Shown here piece after piece: positions 8,896 to 18,457 of a stretch of DNA of 64,000 nt. Within the stretch, counting starts at the first letter, position 1. Each line of letters opens with the position of its first letter. The stretch is from Gammaproteobacteria bacterium. Its GTDB lineage: Bacteria > Pseudomonadota > Gammaproteobacteria > DSM-16500. The stretch spans positions 372,001 to 436,000 of the forward strand of contig JACDDU010000001.1 of NCBI GenBank assembly GCA_013816845.1, read 5' to 3'. A program made the position numbers and the translations under genes. Under the pieces are notes generated by a model. The model was given only the letters and a program-made list of their open reading frames with translations, had not been told where the DNA came from and did not search any database.

Positions 8896-9615
8896 TTAAT
8901 ATCCGGGGAAATCCTCCGTACGAATAAAATCTTCATCGATCTGCATTTCTGCTAAGACTTCTTGTAGTGTGGTTACCATAGTTGGCGAGCCGCAAATGTA
9001 GTAGGTCGGTGCATTAAGATTTTTGATGTATTTTTTAATCATAGCGTTATTGATGAAGCCACTTTCCCCTTGCCAAGAACTGGGAGCTTGATCCATGGTG
9101 GGTATGAAATGAAAAGTGGATGAGACTAAAGATTGCAATTCATTTAAAAAAGCTGCATGTTGGGGCGTTGCATTACCATAAAATAAATAAATTTCTTGTT
9201 GGGATTGATGAGCTTGATGATGTTTAATTATGCTGTAAAAGGGTGCAACGCCAATGCCGCCCGCAATAAAGACAGCGGGTTTTGAGACATCTTCATGTAA
9301 AGTGAAAGTACCAGTTGGTCCTGCAAATTTAATTTTATGACCTGGCTGTAATTCGACTAAGCAACGCTTATAGGCTGAGTGCTTCAGCCCGGCATCAATT
9401 CTTGTCGCAATCGTAATATGGGTATCCTCAGGTGTACTGAGTAAAGAAAACCGTCGGGTAATACCGAGCGCATCTGTTTCTACAGGATTTAATAAAGTAA
9501 AACCGCCATATTGTCCTGGTTTAAAATTGAAGCCTTCTGGTTTTTCAAAAGTAAAAACCAGTGTGCCTTCCGCGACTTTCTGCTGCTTCGTTAGTGTTAA
9601 TTCATAAATAGGCAT
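8896..9615 (-). CDS. FAD-binding ferredoxin/flavodoxin reductase-like oxidoreductase
   Basis: 239-aa single-module reductase of the ferredoxin-NADP+ reductase superfamily. The N-terminal FAD barrel has the RxxS-type motif RRFSLLSTP near residues 54-62. The NAD(P) domain starts with GGIGVAPFYSI and contains the YICGSP segment near the C-terminus. No iron-sulfur or haem domain is fused to it, so it should pass electrons from NAD(P)H to a separate acceptor such as ferredoxin or a haemoprotein. The acceptor cannot be read from the context. GAGG about 8 nt upstream supports the start. Confidence 0.85.
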   Translation of the reverse strand: MPIYELTLTKQQKVAEGTLVFTFEKPEGFNFKPGQYGGFTLLNPVETDALGITRRFSLLSTPEDTHITIATRIDAGLKHSAYKRCLVELQPGHKIKFAGPTGTFTLHEDVSKPAVFIAGGIGVAPFYSIIKHHQAHQSQQEIYLFYGNATPQHAAFLNELQSLVSSTFHFIPTMDQAPSSWQGESGFINNAMIKKYIKNLNAPTYYICGSPTMVTTLQEVLAEMQIDEDFIRTEDFPGY

Positions 9616-9677
9616 GCGATAACCTCGATCGACTAAGTCGCATTGTAATACAGATGAAGAAGAAAAAAAGCCCTACT

Positions 9678-9998
9678 TTATTTTTTAAGCCGAGGTGATG
9701 TTAACTTTACTTCTAATTGTTGTCTTAACTTAGTGATAAGTGCTTCATTGTGCGGGGTCATTAAATCTGGATGGTCTTTAAATAAAAGTCCTATGTAAGT
9801 ATCTATCTCATCCTTACCTTTTCTCCCAGCTTGAATCATTGCATAATCTTCCTCTGGACGTTCTGGATTTTTCATCGTAAGCAGCACAAGATCCTTGCGC
9901 ACATTCTCACGTGAATCGGAATTTATCATTTCAAGGTTTTCTAAAAATAAAGTAAGCGGTCTTTTTAAGTCTTTTTGAGAATTTTTATTGTCTGACAT
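9678..9998 (-). CDS. Small hypothetical protein (106 aa)
   Basis: I do not recognise this protein. It is charged and mostly helical, with no signal peptide or membrane segment. The AGGA ribosome binding site and a TATACT -10 box (10039-10034, minus strand) give it clean expression signals, so it is probably a real gene. Its promoter blocks match those of the orphan at 7559-8728, which suggests shared regulation. Function unknown. Confidence 0.6.
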   Translation of the reverse strand: MSDNKNSQKDLKRPLTLFLENLEMINSDSRENVRKDLVLLTMKNPERPEEDYAMIQAGRKGKDEIDTYIGLLFKDHPDLMTPHNEALITKLRQQLEVKLTSPRLKK

Positions 9999-10030
9999 TA
10001 TAAGTCCTACCTGTGATAAAGTACCCTTCT

Positions 10031-10063
10031 TTTAGTATAGCGATCTCTTTAGTTAAAAGATTA
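10031..10063 (-). promoter_or_regulatory. Candidate promoter of the 106-aa gene
   Basis: Minus strand: TAATCTTTTA (10063-10054), 14 bp, TATACTAAA (10039-10031), with the start codon at 9998. The upstream block lies just 6 bp from the sdhE start on the other strand, so the two transcription units are packed back to back. Confidence 0.45.
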
Positions 10064-10068
10064 CTGTT

Positions 10069-10356
10069 ATGTTAACAAATCAAATGACTCCACAAAATTT
10101 AAATAGAATAAACAACTTAAAAGCGTTGAGCTGGGCCTGCCGCCGCGGTATGTTGGAACTCGATATGATTTTAGGCGCCTTTCTCACTGAAAAATACCTA
10201 ACTTTAACCGATGCACACAAAATATTATTCGTCGATTTACTCGCGTTACCCGACCCTTTACTTTATGAATGGCTTCTAGGCGTCCAGGTCGAAGTGCACG
10301 ATGAATTTTTACCTCTCGTCGAATTGATTCGCTGCCATGCAAGATCACCAATTTAA
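10069..10356 (+). CDS. sdhE: FAD assembly factor SdhE (YgfY/CptB family)
   Basis: 95-aa helical protein of the SdhE family, needed to attach FAD covalently to SdhA of succinate dehydrogenase. The hallmark RGMLELD motif (RGxxExD) is present in LSWACRRGMLELDMILGAF, followed by the usual LPDPLLYEWLLG segment. Its client SdhA is encoded in this window at 44557-46323. The gene overlaps the next one by 20 nt, as in the sdhE-ygfX pair of enterobacteria. The first ATG is kept; a second in-frame ATG at 10084 is possible, and neither has a strong ribosome binding site. Confidence 0.9.
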   Translation: MLTNQMTPQNLNRINNLKALSWACRRGMLELDMILGAFLTEKYLTLTDAHKILFVDLLALPDPLLYEWLLGVQVEVHDEFLPLVELIRCHARSPI

Positions 10357-10774
10357 TCTTTCTTATTCTCGCTTTTATTTTCTCTACTTATTGGTATTAA
10401 GTTTAACCAGCATGGTGGCGCTAACTGTTTTAAACGTTTCAATGATGATTAAATTACTGATCAGTCTAGTGATTGTGAGTTACTTCATCTCTCGATTTCG
10501 AGCGCTTATTTTTTTTCAGGCTAAAACATCGATACGATCTTTACGCGTGCAACAAGGTGGGGTGTGGATTTTAGCAATGAACGATGGGGTAGAGCGCGCC
10601 CAACTCTTAGGCGAGAGTGTCGTTACACCTTTTGTTAGTATTTTACTTTTCAAAATGGCAAAACAAAAATTACCGAAAGCGTGTGTCGTTTTTTATGATG
10701 CATTGACTCCAGAACAATACAATCGTTTATGCGTTGCTTGTCGAACGACACGATGGAAAAAAATTCATTATTAA
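10337..10774 (+). CDS. YgfX-like inner-membrane protein
   Basis: 145 aa with two adjacent transmembrane segments near residues 10-50 (YFLYLLVLSLTSMVALTVL and IKLLISLVIVSYFISRF) and a soluble C-terminal domain. Size, topology and position directly after sdhE with a 20-nt overlap match YgfX (CptA). YgfX was proposed as a toxin partner of SdhE/CptB, but that toxin-antitoxin role is disputed. Sequence similarity is low, so the name rests mainly on topology and synteny. It ends with a 4-nt overlap against the convergent thioesterase gene. Confidence 0.7.
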   Translation: MQDHQFNLSYSRFYFLYLLVLSLTSMVALTVLNVSMMIKLLISLVIVSYFISRFRALIFFQAKTSIRSLRVQQGGVWILAMNDGVERAQLLGESVVTPFVSILLFKMAKQKLPKACVVFYDALTPEQYNRLCVACRTTRWKKIHY

Positions 10775-11148
10775 CGTAATACGGGATGGGGTTTCCTATC
10801 TTCATTAATCGCAACAAAAGTAAATAAACCATGTGCTGCTTTCTTATACCCATCCGCTAGAGATTGTGTCCAAACTTCCATGCTAATTTGCAAAGACGTG
10901 CGGCCCACTTTAACGTGTTCTGCATAACAAGCAATGGTATCGCCCACGTAGACTGGTTTGATAAAAACTAATCCATCTATTGCAACAGTGACAACGCGGC
11001 TTTTTGCAAAGTTCCGTGCTGCAATACCTGCACCCATGTCCATTAAAGAAACAACGAAGCCACCAAAGATATCGCCGTTGGCATTCGTATCGGCTGGCAT
11101 GGCTACAATTTGTAACGCTAACTCACCGCGGGGGCCAGTGTCTGACAT
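10771..11148 (-). CDS. yciA: Acyl-CoA thioesterase, YciA-type hotdog fold
   Basis: 125-aa cytosolic hotdog thioesterase that hydrolyses acyl-CoA to free acid and CoA. The family motif NANGDIFGGFVVSLMDMGAG, with the catalytic Asp in GDIFGG, lies at about residues 22-41, and the core VAIDGLVFIKPVYVGDTI follows. Length fits YciA (about 132 aa). AGGAG upstream supports the ATG at 11148. It is convergent with ygfX and divergent from lepA. YciA is broad in substrate range, so the physiological acyl group cannot be stated. Confidence 0.9.
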   Translation of the reverse strand: MSDTGPRGELALQIVAMPADTNANGDIFGGFVVSLMDMGAGIAARNFAKSRVVTVAIDGLVFIKPVYVGDTIACYAEHVKVGRTSLQISMEVWTQSLADGYKKAAHGLFTFVAINEDRKPHPVLR

Positions 11149-11225
11149 GCTTTACTCCTGATATAGTCGTTGATACTTTCAACAAAAATACGTTACTATC
11201 ATGCCCCTTATTGGACAGCTAAATC

Positions 11226-13022
11226 ATGCGCAACGTTCGCAATTTCTCAATTATTGCACATATTGACCACGGTAAATCAACACTTGCCGATCGTTTAATC
11301 CAACTTTGTGGAGGTTTAGCGCAACGCGAAATGCAAGCGCAAGTTCTCGACTCCATGGATTTAGAACGAGAGCGTGGCATTACCATTAAAGCCCATAGCG
11401 TTACGCTGCATTACAATGCCTTGAATGGTGAAACCTACCAATTAAACTTTATTGACACACCAGGCCATGTGGACTTCTCTTACGAAGTATCCCGCTCCCT
11501 CGCTGCTTGTGAAGGTGCCTTATTGGTTGTTGACGCGGGGCAGGGAGTGGAAGCGCAAACCGTTGCTGTTTGTTATACCGCTATTGATCAAGGGCTAACC
11601 GTTGTCCCTGTTTTAAACAAAATTGATTTACCTCAATCTGACCCTGAGCGAGTGATTCATGAAATTGAAGATATTATTGGTATTGAAGCTCAAGATGCAA
11701 TCCGCATCAGTGCTAAGCAAGGCTTAGGGATCCCTGAGTTATTAGAACGAATTATTACCGATATTCCAGCACCCGTAGGCGATCCCGACGCACCCTTACA
11801 AGCATTGATTATTGATTCATGGTTTGATGCCTATTTAGGCGTTGTGTCTCTGGTTAGGGTAAAAAATGGCACTCTAAAAATGAATGAAAAAATGCAAGTC
11901 ATGTCGACGGGTCGTGCTTATGAAGTCACAGGGCTCGGTGTCTTTACTCCCAAGCGCGTTGCGATGGGTAAGTTAAGTGCGGGTGAAGTCGGATACGTTA
12001 TTGCAGGGATCAAAGAAATTAATGGTGCACCCGTCGGTGATACGCTAACGCATTCATATCATGGTTCAACCCAAGCTTTACCAGGATTTCAAAAAGTTAA
12101 ACCGCAAGTCTATGCGGGTTTATTTCCTATTCATTCCGATGATTTTCCTAACTTGCGTGAAGCATTAAGCAAACTACGCTTAAATGATGCAGCTATGTTT
12201 TTTGAGCCCGAATCATCGGAAGCGTTAGGCTTTGGTTTTCGTTGCGGATTTTTAGGCATGTTGCACATGGAAATTGTGCAAGAACGCTTAGAACGTGAAT
12301 ATAATCTCGAATTAATTACTACAGCTCCTACAGTAATTTACGAAGTGTTAACCAACAAAGATGAAATTTTGCATGTTGATAACCCGGCTAAATTACCCCC
12401 CATTAATCACATTAAAGAAATTCGTGAACCGATCGCCAAAGCCCATATCCTCGTCCCACAAATTCATTTAGGTAATGTCATTACATTATGTATAGAGAGA
12501 CGCGGTAGCCAAAAAAGCATGTTGTTTCATGGTAATCAAGTTGCGCTCATCTATGAATTACCGATGAGTGAAATCGTACTCGATTTTTTTGATCGATTAA
12601 AATCGGTAAGTCGGGGCTATGCTTCGCTTGACTATAGCTTTTCTCATTTTGTCGTAGGCGATTTAGTCAAACTAGATATTTTAATTAATGCAGAAAAAGT
12701 TGATGCATTAGCATCTATCGTCCATCGCGAACAATCGCAATCGCGTGGAAGATTGGTTACAGAAAAATTAAGAGAGTTGATCCCCCGACAAATGTTTGAT
12801 GTGGCTGTGCAAGCGGCCATTGGTGGACACATTATTGCACGGCAAACCATCAAAGCAGTTCGTAAAAATGTTACTGCAAAATGTTATGGGGGTGATATTA
12901 GCCGGAAGCGTAAATTACTCGAGAAACAAAAAGAAGGTAAAAAACGCATGAAACAAGTGGGGAATGTTGAAGTTCCTCAAGAAGCTTTCTTAGCTGTGTT
13001 AAAAATTAATGATAAAAAGTAA
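11226..13022 (+). CDS. lepA: Elongation factor 4 (LepA), ribosome-associated GTPase
   Basis: 598-aa translational GTPase that acts on the ribosome in initiation and elongation quality control. G motifs: [13 protein letters not shown] (G1), [12 protein letters not shown] (G2), [12 protein letters not shown] (G3), NKIDLP (G4). The LepA-specific C-terminal domain ends with [20 protein letters not shown] and [14 protein letters not shown]. Full length (E. coli 599 aa). It opens the lepA-lepB-rnc-era-recO-pdxJ run; lepB follows after about 75 nt. The ribosome binding site before the ATG is weak. Confidence 0.98.
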   Translation: MRNVRNFSIIAHIDHGKSTLADRLIQLCGGLAQREMQAQVLDSMDLERERGITIKAHSVTLHYNALNGETYQLNFIDTPGHVDFSYEVSRSLAACEGALLVVDAGQGVEAQTVAVCYTAIDQGLTVVPVLNKIDLPQSDPERVIHEIEDIIGIEAQDAIRISAKQGLGIPELLERIITDIPAPVGDPDAPLQALIIDSWFDAYLGVVSLVRVKNGTLKMNEKMQVMSTGRAYEVTGLGVFTPKRVAMGKLSAGEVGYVIAGIKEINGAPVGDTLTHSYHGSTQALPGFQKVKPQVYAGLFPIHSDDFPNLREALSKLRLNDAAMFFEPESSEALGFGFRCGFLGMLHMEIVQERLEREYNLELITTAPTVIYEVLTNKDEILHVDNPAKLPPINHIKEIREPIAKAHILVPQIHLGNVITLCIERRGSQKSMLFHGNQVALIYELPMSEIVLDFFDRLKSVSRGYASLDYSFSHFVVGDLVKLDILINAEKVDALASIVHREQSQSRGRLVTEKLRELIPRQMFDVAVQAAIGGHIIARQTIKAVRKNVTAKCYGGDISRKRKLLEKQKEGKKRMKQVGNVEVPQEAFLAVLKINDKK

Positions 13023-13096
13023 AGACTGTATTTTTGGTTGTATGTTGACTGGATCAATCGTCCAATTTGCAGGCAACATTAATAATAGGAATGATT

Positions 13097-13894
13097 ATGA
13101 ATTTAGATTTTGAATTAATTTTATTTTACGCAATCGTCATCACCGGTGTATTGTCATTAATTGATGTTGTTTGGCTTGCGAAACGACGTAAGCGCTATAG
13201 TTACGGCTCGATTACTGAAACGCCCAAACCACCTCTTTTGTTTGAATATGCGCGATCATTTTTTCCTATTCTAGTCATTGTCTTTTTATTACGTTCCTTT
13301 TTATTTGAACCGTTTCGCATTCCTTCAGGTTCCCTGGAACCCACTTTGTTGACTGGTGATTTTATTTTTGTTAATAAATTTAATTATGGAACGCGCTTGC
13401 CGATTCTGCACACCAAATTATTTGGCAAAGGGGAGCCAGCTCGTGGGGACATTATGGTCTTTTTATGGCCACCCGACCCTTCTTATAAATTTATTAAACG
13501 CGTTATCGGATTACCGGGCGACCGTATTAGCTATATCGATAAAGAATTGTATGTGAACGGAGAAAAAATCCCCCAAAACGATTTAAGCTCGGGCATCGCC
13601 AGCCTTCCATCCATCGCCCATGGCTCGGTTATTGAGAAGCAAGAAAACTTTTTTGGTGTTAAACATAACATTTTTGTTATGCCTGATCGAGAAAGTCGCA
13701 ACTACTCCGATGTCACTGTGCCTCTTGGCATGTATTTTGTCATGGGTGATAATCGAGATGATAGTGCAGATAGCCGCTATTGGGGTTTTGTGCCAGAAAA
13801 GAATATTGTCGGCAAAGCTTCCCGGGTCTGGATGAGTTGGAATAATGATAAATGGAGCATCCGGTGGCGACGCATTGGTCAACACATTCAATAA
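13097..13894 (+). CDS. lepB: Signal peptidase I
   Basis: 265-aa inner-membrane serine protease that removes signal peptides from exported proteins. Two N-terminal transmembrane segments (about residues 5-25 and 50-72) are followed by RIPSGSLEPTLLTGDFIFV with the catalytic Ser, then KRVIGLPGDRISY with the catalytic Lys, and the GDNRDDSADSRYWGFV box. The ATG at 13097 is chosen because AGGA lies 6 nt upstream; upstream in-frame ATGs at 13067 and 13091 lack this. It follows lepA, the classic lep operon order. Confidence 0.97.
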   Translation: MNLDFELILFYAIVITGVLSLIDVVWLAKRRKRYSYGSITETPKPPLLFEYARSFFPILVIVFLLRSFLFEPFRIPSGSLEPTLLTGDFIFVNKFNYGTRLPILHTKLFGKGEPARGDIMVFLWPPDPSYKFIKRVIGLPGDRISYIDKELYVNGEKIPQNDLSSGIASLPSIAHGSVIEKQENFFGVKHNIFVMPDRESRNYSDVTVPLGMYFVMGDNRDDSADSRYWGFVPEKNIVGKASRVWMSWNNDKWSIRWRRIGQHIQ

Positions 13895-13904
13895 TAGGGC
13901 GAGC

Positions 13905-14570
13905 ATGAGCGATGCGTTACTAAAAAAGTTGCAATATACCTTTCGCAATCCAGAATTGTTTAGGATGGCGTTAACGCATCGAAGTCGGGGTGCAGACAAT
14001 AATGAGCGTTTAGAGTTTTTAGGGGATGGCATGGTTAATTTTGTCATCGCCGAAGTTTTATTTCATCAATTCCCACAAGCGAGTGAAGGCGAGCTGAGTC
14101 GGTGGCGGGCTTCCCTTGTTAATCGCGATACCTTAGCGCTCCTTGCTAAGCAATTTGATGTCGGTGATTATTTATTTTTAGGCCCAGGAGAATTACGCAG
14201 TGGGGGCAATGAGCGTGGTTCTATTCTATCTTGTGCGATGGAAGCACTCATTGGTGCGATTTACTTAGACGGGGGATTTGAAATCACGCGTGAAAAAATC
14301 ATGACGTGGTATGATCCACTTATTCAATCGCTTTCTTCTGCTGCCAGTCACAAAGATCCTAAAACGGTGCTTCAAGAACATTTACAAGGTAAACGCTTAC
14401 CCTTGCCCATTTACACCATTGAAGAATTGGAAGGGGAGGCTCACCAACAAGTCTTTATTGTAAGTTGCCAGGTGGAAGGTATATTTGAAAAAACATTTGG
14501 CAAAGGTACATCCCGACGCCGAGGCGAACAAGAAGCCGCATTAGCTATGTTAGGAATATTAAAAAAATGA
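13905..14570 (+). CDS. rnc: Ribonuclease III
   Basis: 221-aa endonuclease that cuts double-stranded RNA, processing rRNA precursors and some mRNAs. The RNase III signature NERLEFLGDGMVNFVIAEVLF is near residues 35-55, with the metal-binding Glu and Asp, and a second acidic cluster in AMEALIGAIYLDGG. A dsRNA-binding domain occupies the C-terminal 70 residues (DPKTVLQEHLQGK onward). The start at 13905 gives the usual length and the expected MSDALLKKLQYTF start; it is 10 nt after the lepB stop. Its stop overlaps the era ATG by 4 nt, which implies coupled translation. Confidence 0.97.
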   Translation: MSDALLKKLQYTFRNPELFRMALTHRSRGADNNERLEFLGDGMVNFVIAEVLFHQFPQASEGELSRWRASLVNRDTLALLAKQFDVGDYLFLGPGELRSGGNERGSILSCAMEALIGAIYLDGGFEITREKIMTWYDPLIQSLSSAASHKDPKTVLQEHLQGKRLPLPIYTIEELEGEAHQQVFIVSCQVEGIFEKTFGKGTSRRRGEQEAALAMLGILKK

Positions 14571-15469
14571 CGATAACCCATTCAGGTTTTGTAGCACTCA
14601 TTGGCAGGCCCAATGTTGGTAAATCAACATTGCTTAACCGTTTAATTGGAGAAAAAATCAGTATCATTTCTCCCAAGCCCCAAACAACACGTTGGCAAAT
14701 TTTAGGCATCAAAACACTTGATTCAACCCAAATTATTTATATCGATACGCCCGGTATGCATCAAGGCGAAACCGATGCAATGAACCGGTATATGAACAGA
14801 GTAGCCCATTCCGTGCTGCATGATGCAGATGTCATTCTCTTTTTGGTTGATGCGAATGAATGGGATAAAGATGATGAATTGGCAGTTAAAAAATTACAAG
14901 ACGTTGAAAAGCCCATTATCCTTGTCGTTAATAAAGTGGACATGGTTAAAGATAAATTAAAACTGTTACCGTTCATTGATAAAATCAAAGAAAAAGCTAA
15001 CTTTGCCGAAGTGATTCCGCTCTCAGCAAAAAAAGGTGAAAACGTTGAGGCACTTGAACAAACTATCATGACATTGTTACCCGAGGGTCCTGCGCTTTAT
15101 CCAACAGATCAGTTAACGGATAAAAATATTCGTTTTCAAATTGCTGAAATTATTCGTGAAAAATTAATTAATGCAACTGAGCAAGAATTACCTTATGCAA
15201 CTACAGTTGAAATTGAACAAATGGCAGAACGCCATGAGCCCGATAAAAAAGCGTTAACAGAAATCAGTGCCATCATCTGGGTGGAACGACCTGGACAAAA
15301 AGTTATTGTTATTGGCAAAGGCGGGGAGAAGCTGAAAAGAATTGGGACCAGCGCGCGAATTGATATTGAAAAATTACTTAGTACGAAAGTTTTTTTGCGA
15401 CTCTGGGTCAAAGTAAAAGAGCATTGGACGGATGACGATAAGGCGCTTAAAGGTCTAGGATACGATTAA
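14567..15469 (+). CDS. era: GTPase Era
   Basis: 300-aa essential GTPase that binds 16S rRNA and helps 30S subunit assembly. G1 GRPNVGKSTLLNRL is near residue 13, the effector region contains SPKPQTTRWQILGI, G3 is DTPGMH and G4 is NKVD. The C-terminal KH domain includes VIVIGKGGEKLKRIGTSAR. It is translationally coupled to rnc (ATGA overlap) and to recO (stop and start share one base at 15469). Confidence 0.98.
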   Translation: MTITHSGFVALIGRPNVGKSTLLNRLIGEKISIISPKPQTTRWQILGIKTLDSTQIIYIDTPGMHQGETDAMNRYMNRVAHSVLHDADVILFLVDANEWDKDDELAVKKLQDVEKPIILVVNKVDMVKDKLKLLPFIDKIKEKANFAEVIPLSAKKGENVEALEQTIMTLLPEGPALYPTDQLTDKNIRFQIAEIIREKLINATEQELPYATTVEIEQMAERHEPDKKALTEISAIIWVERPGQKVIVIGKGGEKLKRIGTSARIDIEKLLSTKVFLRLWVKVKEHWTDDDKALKGLGYD

Positions 15470-16185
15470 TGAAGCGCGTCCTCCTGTCGCCTGCCTATGT
15501 CTTGCATCGACGGGCTTACCGCGAAACGAGTCTGCTTATTGATTTATTTACCCCAGATCATGGCCGTCTCAGCGTTATTGCCAAAGGAGTTCGTAAGCCT
15601 CGTTCAACGCAAGCCTCTCTCTTGCAACCCTTTGTTCCCCTTTTAGTTTCTTGGACAGGCAAAACAGAGCTCCTCACCCTTATGCACGTTGAAATGAATG
15701 GCGGATGTCAAAGTTTGCGGGGTGAATGTTTATTTGCTGGTTTTTATTTAAATGAATTATTAGTCGCCCTCTTGCAAAAATGGGACCCTCATCCTGAAGT
15801 GTATACACTTTTTGAGCAAACCCTTGTCAAGCTTAATGACCCTACCTTACCGCAAGGGGCGTTACGCACTTTCGAAAAACAATTATTAGAAGCGCTAGGT
15901 TATGGATTTTTTCCACCCACAGCGCTACTGTCTGATACATTTGTTGTCGATCAATACTATCGTTTTATTCCCGAAGAGGGTTTCGTTAAAAACGAAAATA
16001 ATTTAAATGACGGCGCTGCAACCTTTTTAGGAAAAAGTTTAATCGGTATTGCAAAAGAAGCATGGCATGAGGGAGCAGTTTTACATGATGCTAAGCGATT
16101 AATACGGCTGGTTTTGGCACCTTTATTGGGTAATAAACGGTTACACAGCCGCCGTTTATTTACCCAGCCAACACATGCAAATTGA
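15469..16185 (+). CDS. recO: DNA repair protein RecO
   Basis: 238-aa protein of the RecFOR pathway that helps load RecA onto SSB-coated single-stranded DNA. The N-terminal OB fold shows the family pattern AYVLHRRAYRETSLLIDLFT and VIAKGVRKPRS; a helical domain follows with GFYLNELLVALLQKWDPHPEV. Length matches E. coli RecO (242 aa). The start is fixed by the overlap with the era stop codon. Confidence 0.95.
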   Translation: MKRVLLSPAYVLHRRAYRETSLLIDLFTPDHGRLSVIAKGVRKPRSTQASLLQPFVPLLVSWTGKTELLTLMHVEMNGGCQSLRGECLFAGFYLNELLVALLQKWDPHPEVYTLFEQTLVKLNDPTLPQGALRTFEKQLLEALGYGFFPPTALLSDTFVVDQYYRFIPEEGFVKNENNLNDGAATFLGKSLIGIAKEAWHEGAVLHDAKRLIRLVLAPLLGNKRLHSRRLFTQPTHAN

Positions 16186-16278
16186 TGTAATTGAGGTACA
16201 ATTAGCGTTTATTATAAGTCGCCTCGCAATTTCGTGAACGGCGGAATTCAAACTTTTTTGGTAAAAATAAGGCACAGT

Positions 16279-17025
16279 ATGTACATCCAACCTATTGTTC
16301 TGGGTGTTAACATTGATCATGTTGCAACTTTAAGACAAGCTCGGATGGTTCGGTATCCCGATCCCATTGCTGCAGTTTTTGCAGCAGAAGAAGGGGGTGC
16401 GGATGGTATCACCGTTCATCTACGTGAAGATCGTCGGCATATACAAGAAAGAGATGTGGAATTAATCCAGCAAGTCTTATTAACTCGTCTCAATTTAGAA
16501 TTAGCAGTGACTGATTCGATGCTTGCCTTTGCCGAGCACATCAAGCCTGCTCATTGTTGTTTTGTTCCAGAACGTCGCGCGGAATTAACGACTGAAGGCG
16601 GACTCGATGTGTTGGGAAATATTTCTAAAATAAAAGAAGCAGTGCAACGCATGCAAGAATGCGATTCCGAAGTTTCTTTATTTATTGATCCAGATATCGC
16701 TCAAATTGAAGCGGCCTTAGGGTGTGGTGCAGAAGCAATTGAAATTCATACAGGTGCTTACACTGATGCAGAAACGGTTCGCGATCAACAAAAAGAATTA
16801 GAACGGATTAAGAAAGCGGCCCACGTTGCTCATCAAGCAGGTTTAATTGTCAATGCAGGGCATGGTTTAAATTACCAAAATGTTCATGCCATTGCACGGT
16901 TACCTGAAATTTATGAATTAAATATTGGTCACAGCATTATAGCGCGTGCTGTTTTTTCCGGATTAAAGAAAGCTGTTGTTGAAATGAAATTAATCATGAA
17001 CTCTGCTAGAGAAGGATTACGATAA
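16279..17025 (+). CDS. pdxJ: Pyridoxine 5'-phosphate synthase
   Basis: 248-aa TIM-barrel enzyme that joins 1-deoxy-D-xylulose 5-phosphate and 3-amino-2-oxopropyl phosphate to pyridoxine 5'-phosphate, the DXP-dependent vitamin B6 pathway. Visible motifs: [40 protein letters not shown] and [10 protein letters not shown]. The start at 16279 ([10 protein letters not shown]) has AAGG 6 nt upstream; an in-frame ATG at 16234 would add 15 non-conserved residues. It follows recO after about 90 nt and overlaps gltX by one base. Confidence 0.97.
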   Translation: MYIQPIVLGVNIDHVATLRQARMVRYPDPIAAVFAAEEGGADGITVHLREDRRHIQERDVELIQQVLLTRLNLELAVTDSMLAFAEHIKPAHCCFVPERRAELTTEGGLDVLGNISKIKEAVQRMQECDSEVSLFIDPDIAQIEAALGCGAEAIEIHTGAYTDAETVRDQQKELERIKKAAHVAHQAGLIVNAGHGLNYQNVHAIARLPEIYELNIGHSIIARAVFSGLKKAVVEMKLIMNSAREGLR

Positions 17026-18455
17026 TGACTGTGCGCACGCGTTTCTCCCCAAGTCCGACAGGACGAATACATTTAGGAAATGCCCGTGCTGCACTTTTTA
17101 GTGCGCTTTATGCAGCTAGCAAGCGTGGTGTTTTTATTTTAAGAATAGAAGATACAGATAAAACTCGTTCAGAAACACAATATACCGAGTTATTACAAGA
17201 TGATTTACGCTGGCTGGGCATTGAATGGCAAGAAGGTCCGGGTAAAGAGGGGGCTTACGGGCCTTATTTTCAATCCCAACGTCAAACTATTTACGATAAA
17301 TATTATCGCTTATTGGAAGAACAAGGATTGATGTATCCGTGTTTTTGTTCGGACCAAACATTACAACTTTCACGGAAAATGCAATTAACCCGCGGTCAAC
17401 CGCCCCGTTATGCAGGCACATGTTTACAATTATCACAAGATGACATTGCCACAAAAATTGCCGCCGGGGAAAAACCTGCATGGCGATTTCGCGTGCCCTT
17501 AAACACGACCATCACCTTTGAGGATGCGGTTAAAGGTCAGCAGCAATTTAAAAGCGATGATATTGGTGATTTCATTATTCGTCGTGCTGATGGCACCCCA
17601 CCATTTTTATTTTGTAATGCAATCGATGATGCAACGATGCAAGTTTCTCATGTCCTTCGCGGTGAAGATCATCTTGCTAATACACCAAGACAACTCATGC
17701 TGTTAGAAGCAATGCATTTGCCTTTACCAAGTTATGGCCATTTATCCTTAATTGTTGGCGATGATGGCGCGCCACTTTCAAAACGTCATGGCAGTTTTAA
17801 TTTAGCGCAATTGCAAGCGCTTGGATATTTACCTCAAGCTGTACTTAATTATTTGGCTAGATTAGGTCACGCGCATGATCAACCCAAATTATTAAGCTTC
17901 GATCAATTAACAACTTATTTTAATTTAGAAAAACTAAGTCGATCGCCTGCCCGATTTGATGAAAACCAATTACTTTTTTGGCAAAAAACCGCCGTACTTG
18001 CACTTACTGAAGCACAGTTTTGGGCATGGCTTGGCGAGGACATTAGTAAGCAAATACCAGAATCTAGCCGAGCGTTATTTGCAGGCACCATTAAAGATAA
18101 CATTACGTTTCCCCTGGAGGCTGCTACGTGGGCCACGATTTTATTTGCTGATGAATTAAATTTTGGTGGTGATTCACTTCAAGTTATTCAAAATGCGGGG
18201 CCGCAATTTTTTACCGAAGCCTTTGATGCTTTTGTAACCCATGGTATTGACCTACCAAAAGTCTTAGCTCAAATCAAACAAAACTTGAGTGTATCAGGGA
18301 AAGCATTGTTTATGCCGCTGCGCATTGCTTTAACCGGACTGACTCATGGTCCGGAAATGCTTCCCCTTGTGCAACTACTAGGCTTGGACAACATTAAAAA
18401 GCGTTTGCAAACAGCTGCTGAGCTTGCTAAGGCTAACGTTGTTGGAGCGGATTAG
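17025..18455 (+). CDS. gltX: Glutamyl-tRNA synthetase
   Basis: 476-aa class I aminoacyl-tRNA synthetase. The HIGH-type motif is HLGNARAALFSALYA near residue 17, and the KMSKS-type motif is LSKRHGSF near residues 251-258. The C-terminal anticodon-binding domain includes LPKVLAQIKQNLSVSGKALF. The HLGN variant with LSKRHGS is typical of many bacterial GltX proteins. Some gammaproteobacteria have a second, divergent GltX; whether this one charges tRNA-Glu, tRNA-Gln or both cannot be told here. Its stop is 2 nt before the cysS ATG, so the two genes are one transcript. Confidence 0.96.
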   Translation: MTVRTRFSPSPTGRIHLGNARAALFSALYAASKRGVFILRIEDTDKTRSETQYTELLQDDLRWLGIEWQEGPGKEGAYGPYFQSQRQTIYDKYYRLLEEQGLMYPCFCSDQTLQLSRKMQLTRGQPPRYAGTCLQLSQDDIATKIAAGEKPAWRFRVPLNTTITFEDAVKGQQQFKSDDIGDFIIRRADGTPPFLFCNAIDDATMQVSHVLRGEDHLANTPRQLMLLEAMHLPLPSYGHLSLIVGDDGAPLSKRHGSFNLAQLQALGYLPQAVLNYLARLGHAHDQPKLLSFDQLTTYFNLEKLSRSPARFDENQLLFWQKTAVLALTEAQFWAWLGEDISKQIPESSRALFAGTIKDNITFPLEAATWATILFADELNFGGDSLQVIQNAGPQFFTEAFDAFVTHGIDLPKVLAQIKQNLSVSGKALFMPLRIALTGLTHGPEMLPLVQLLGLDNIKKRLQTAAELAKANVVGAD

Positions 18456-18457
18456 CC

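Noticed and set aside
10069-10774. sdhE-ygfX as a toxin-antitoxin pair
   Set aside because: The CptAB toxin claim exists for E. coli, but SdhE has an established FAD-assembly role and sdhA is present here, so the metabolic reading is preferred.
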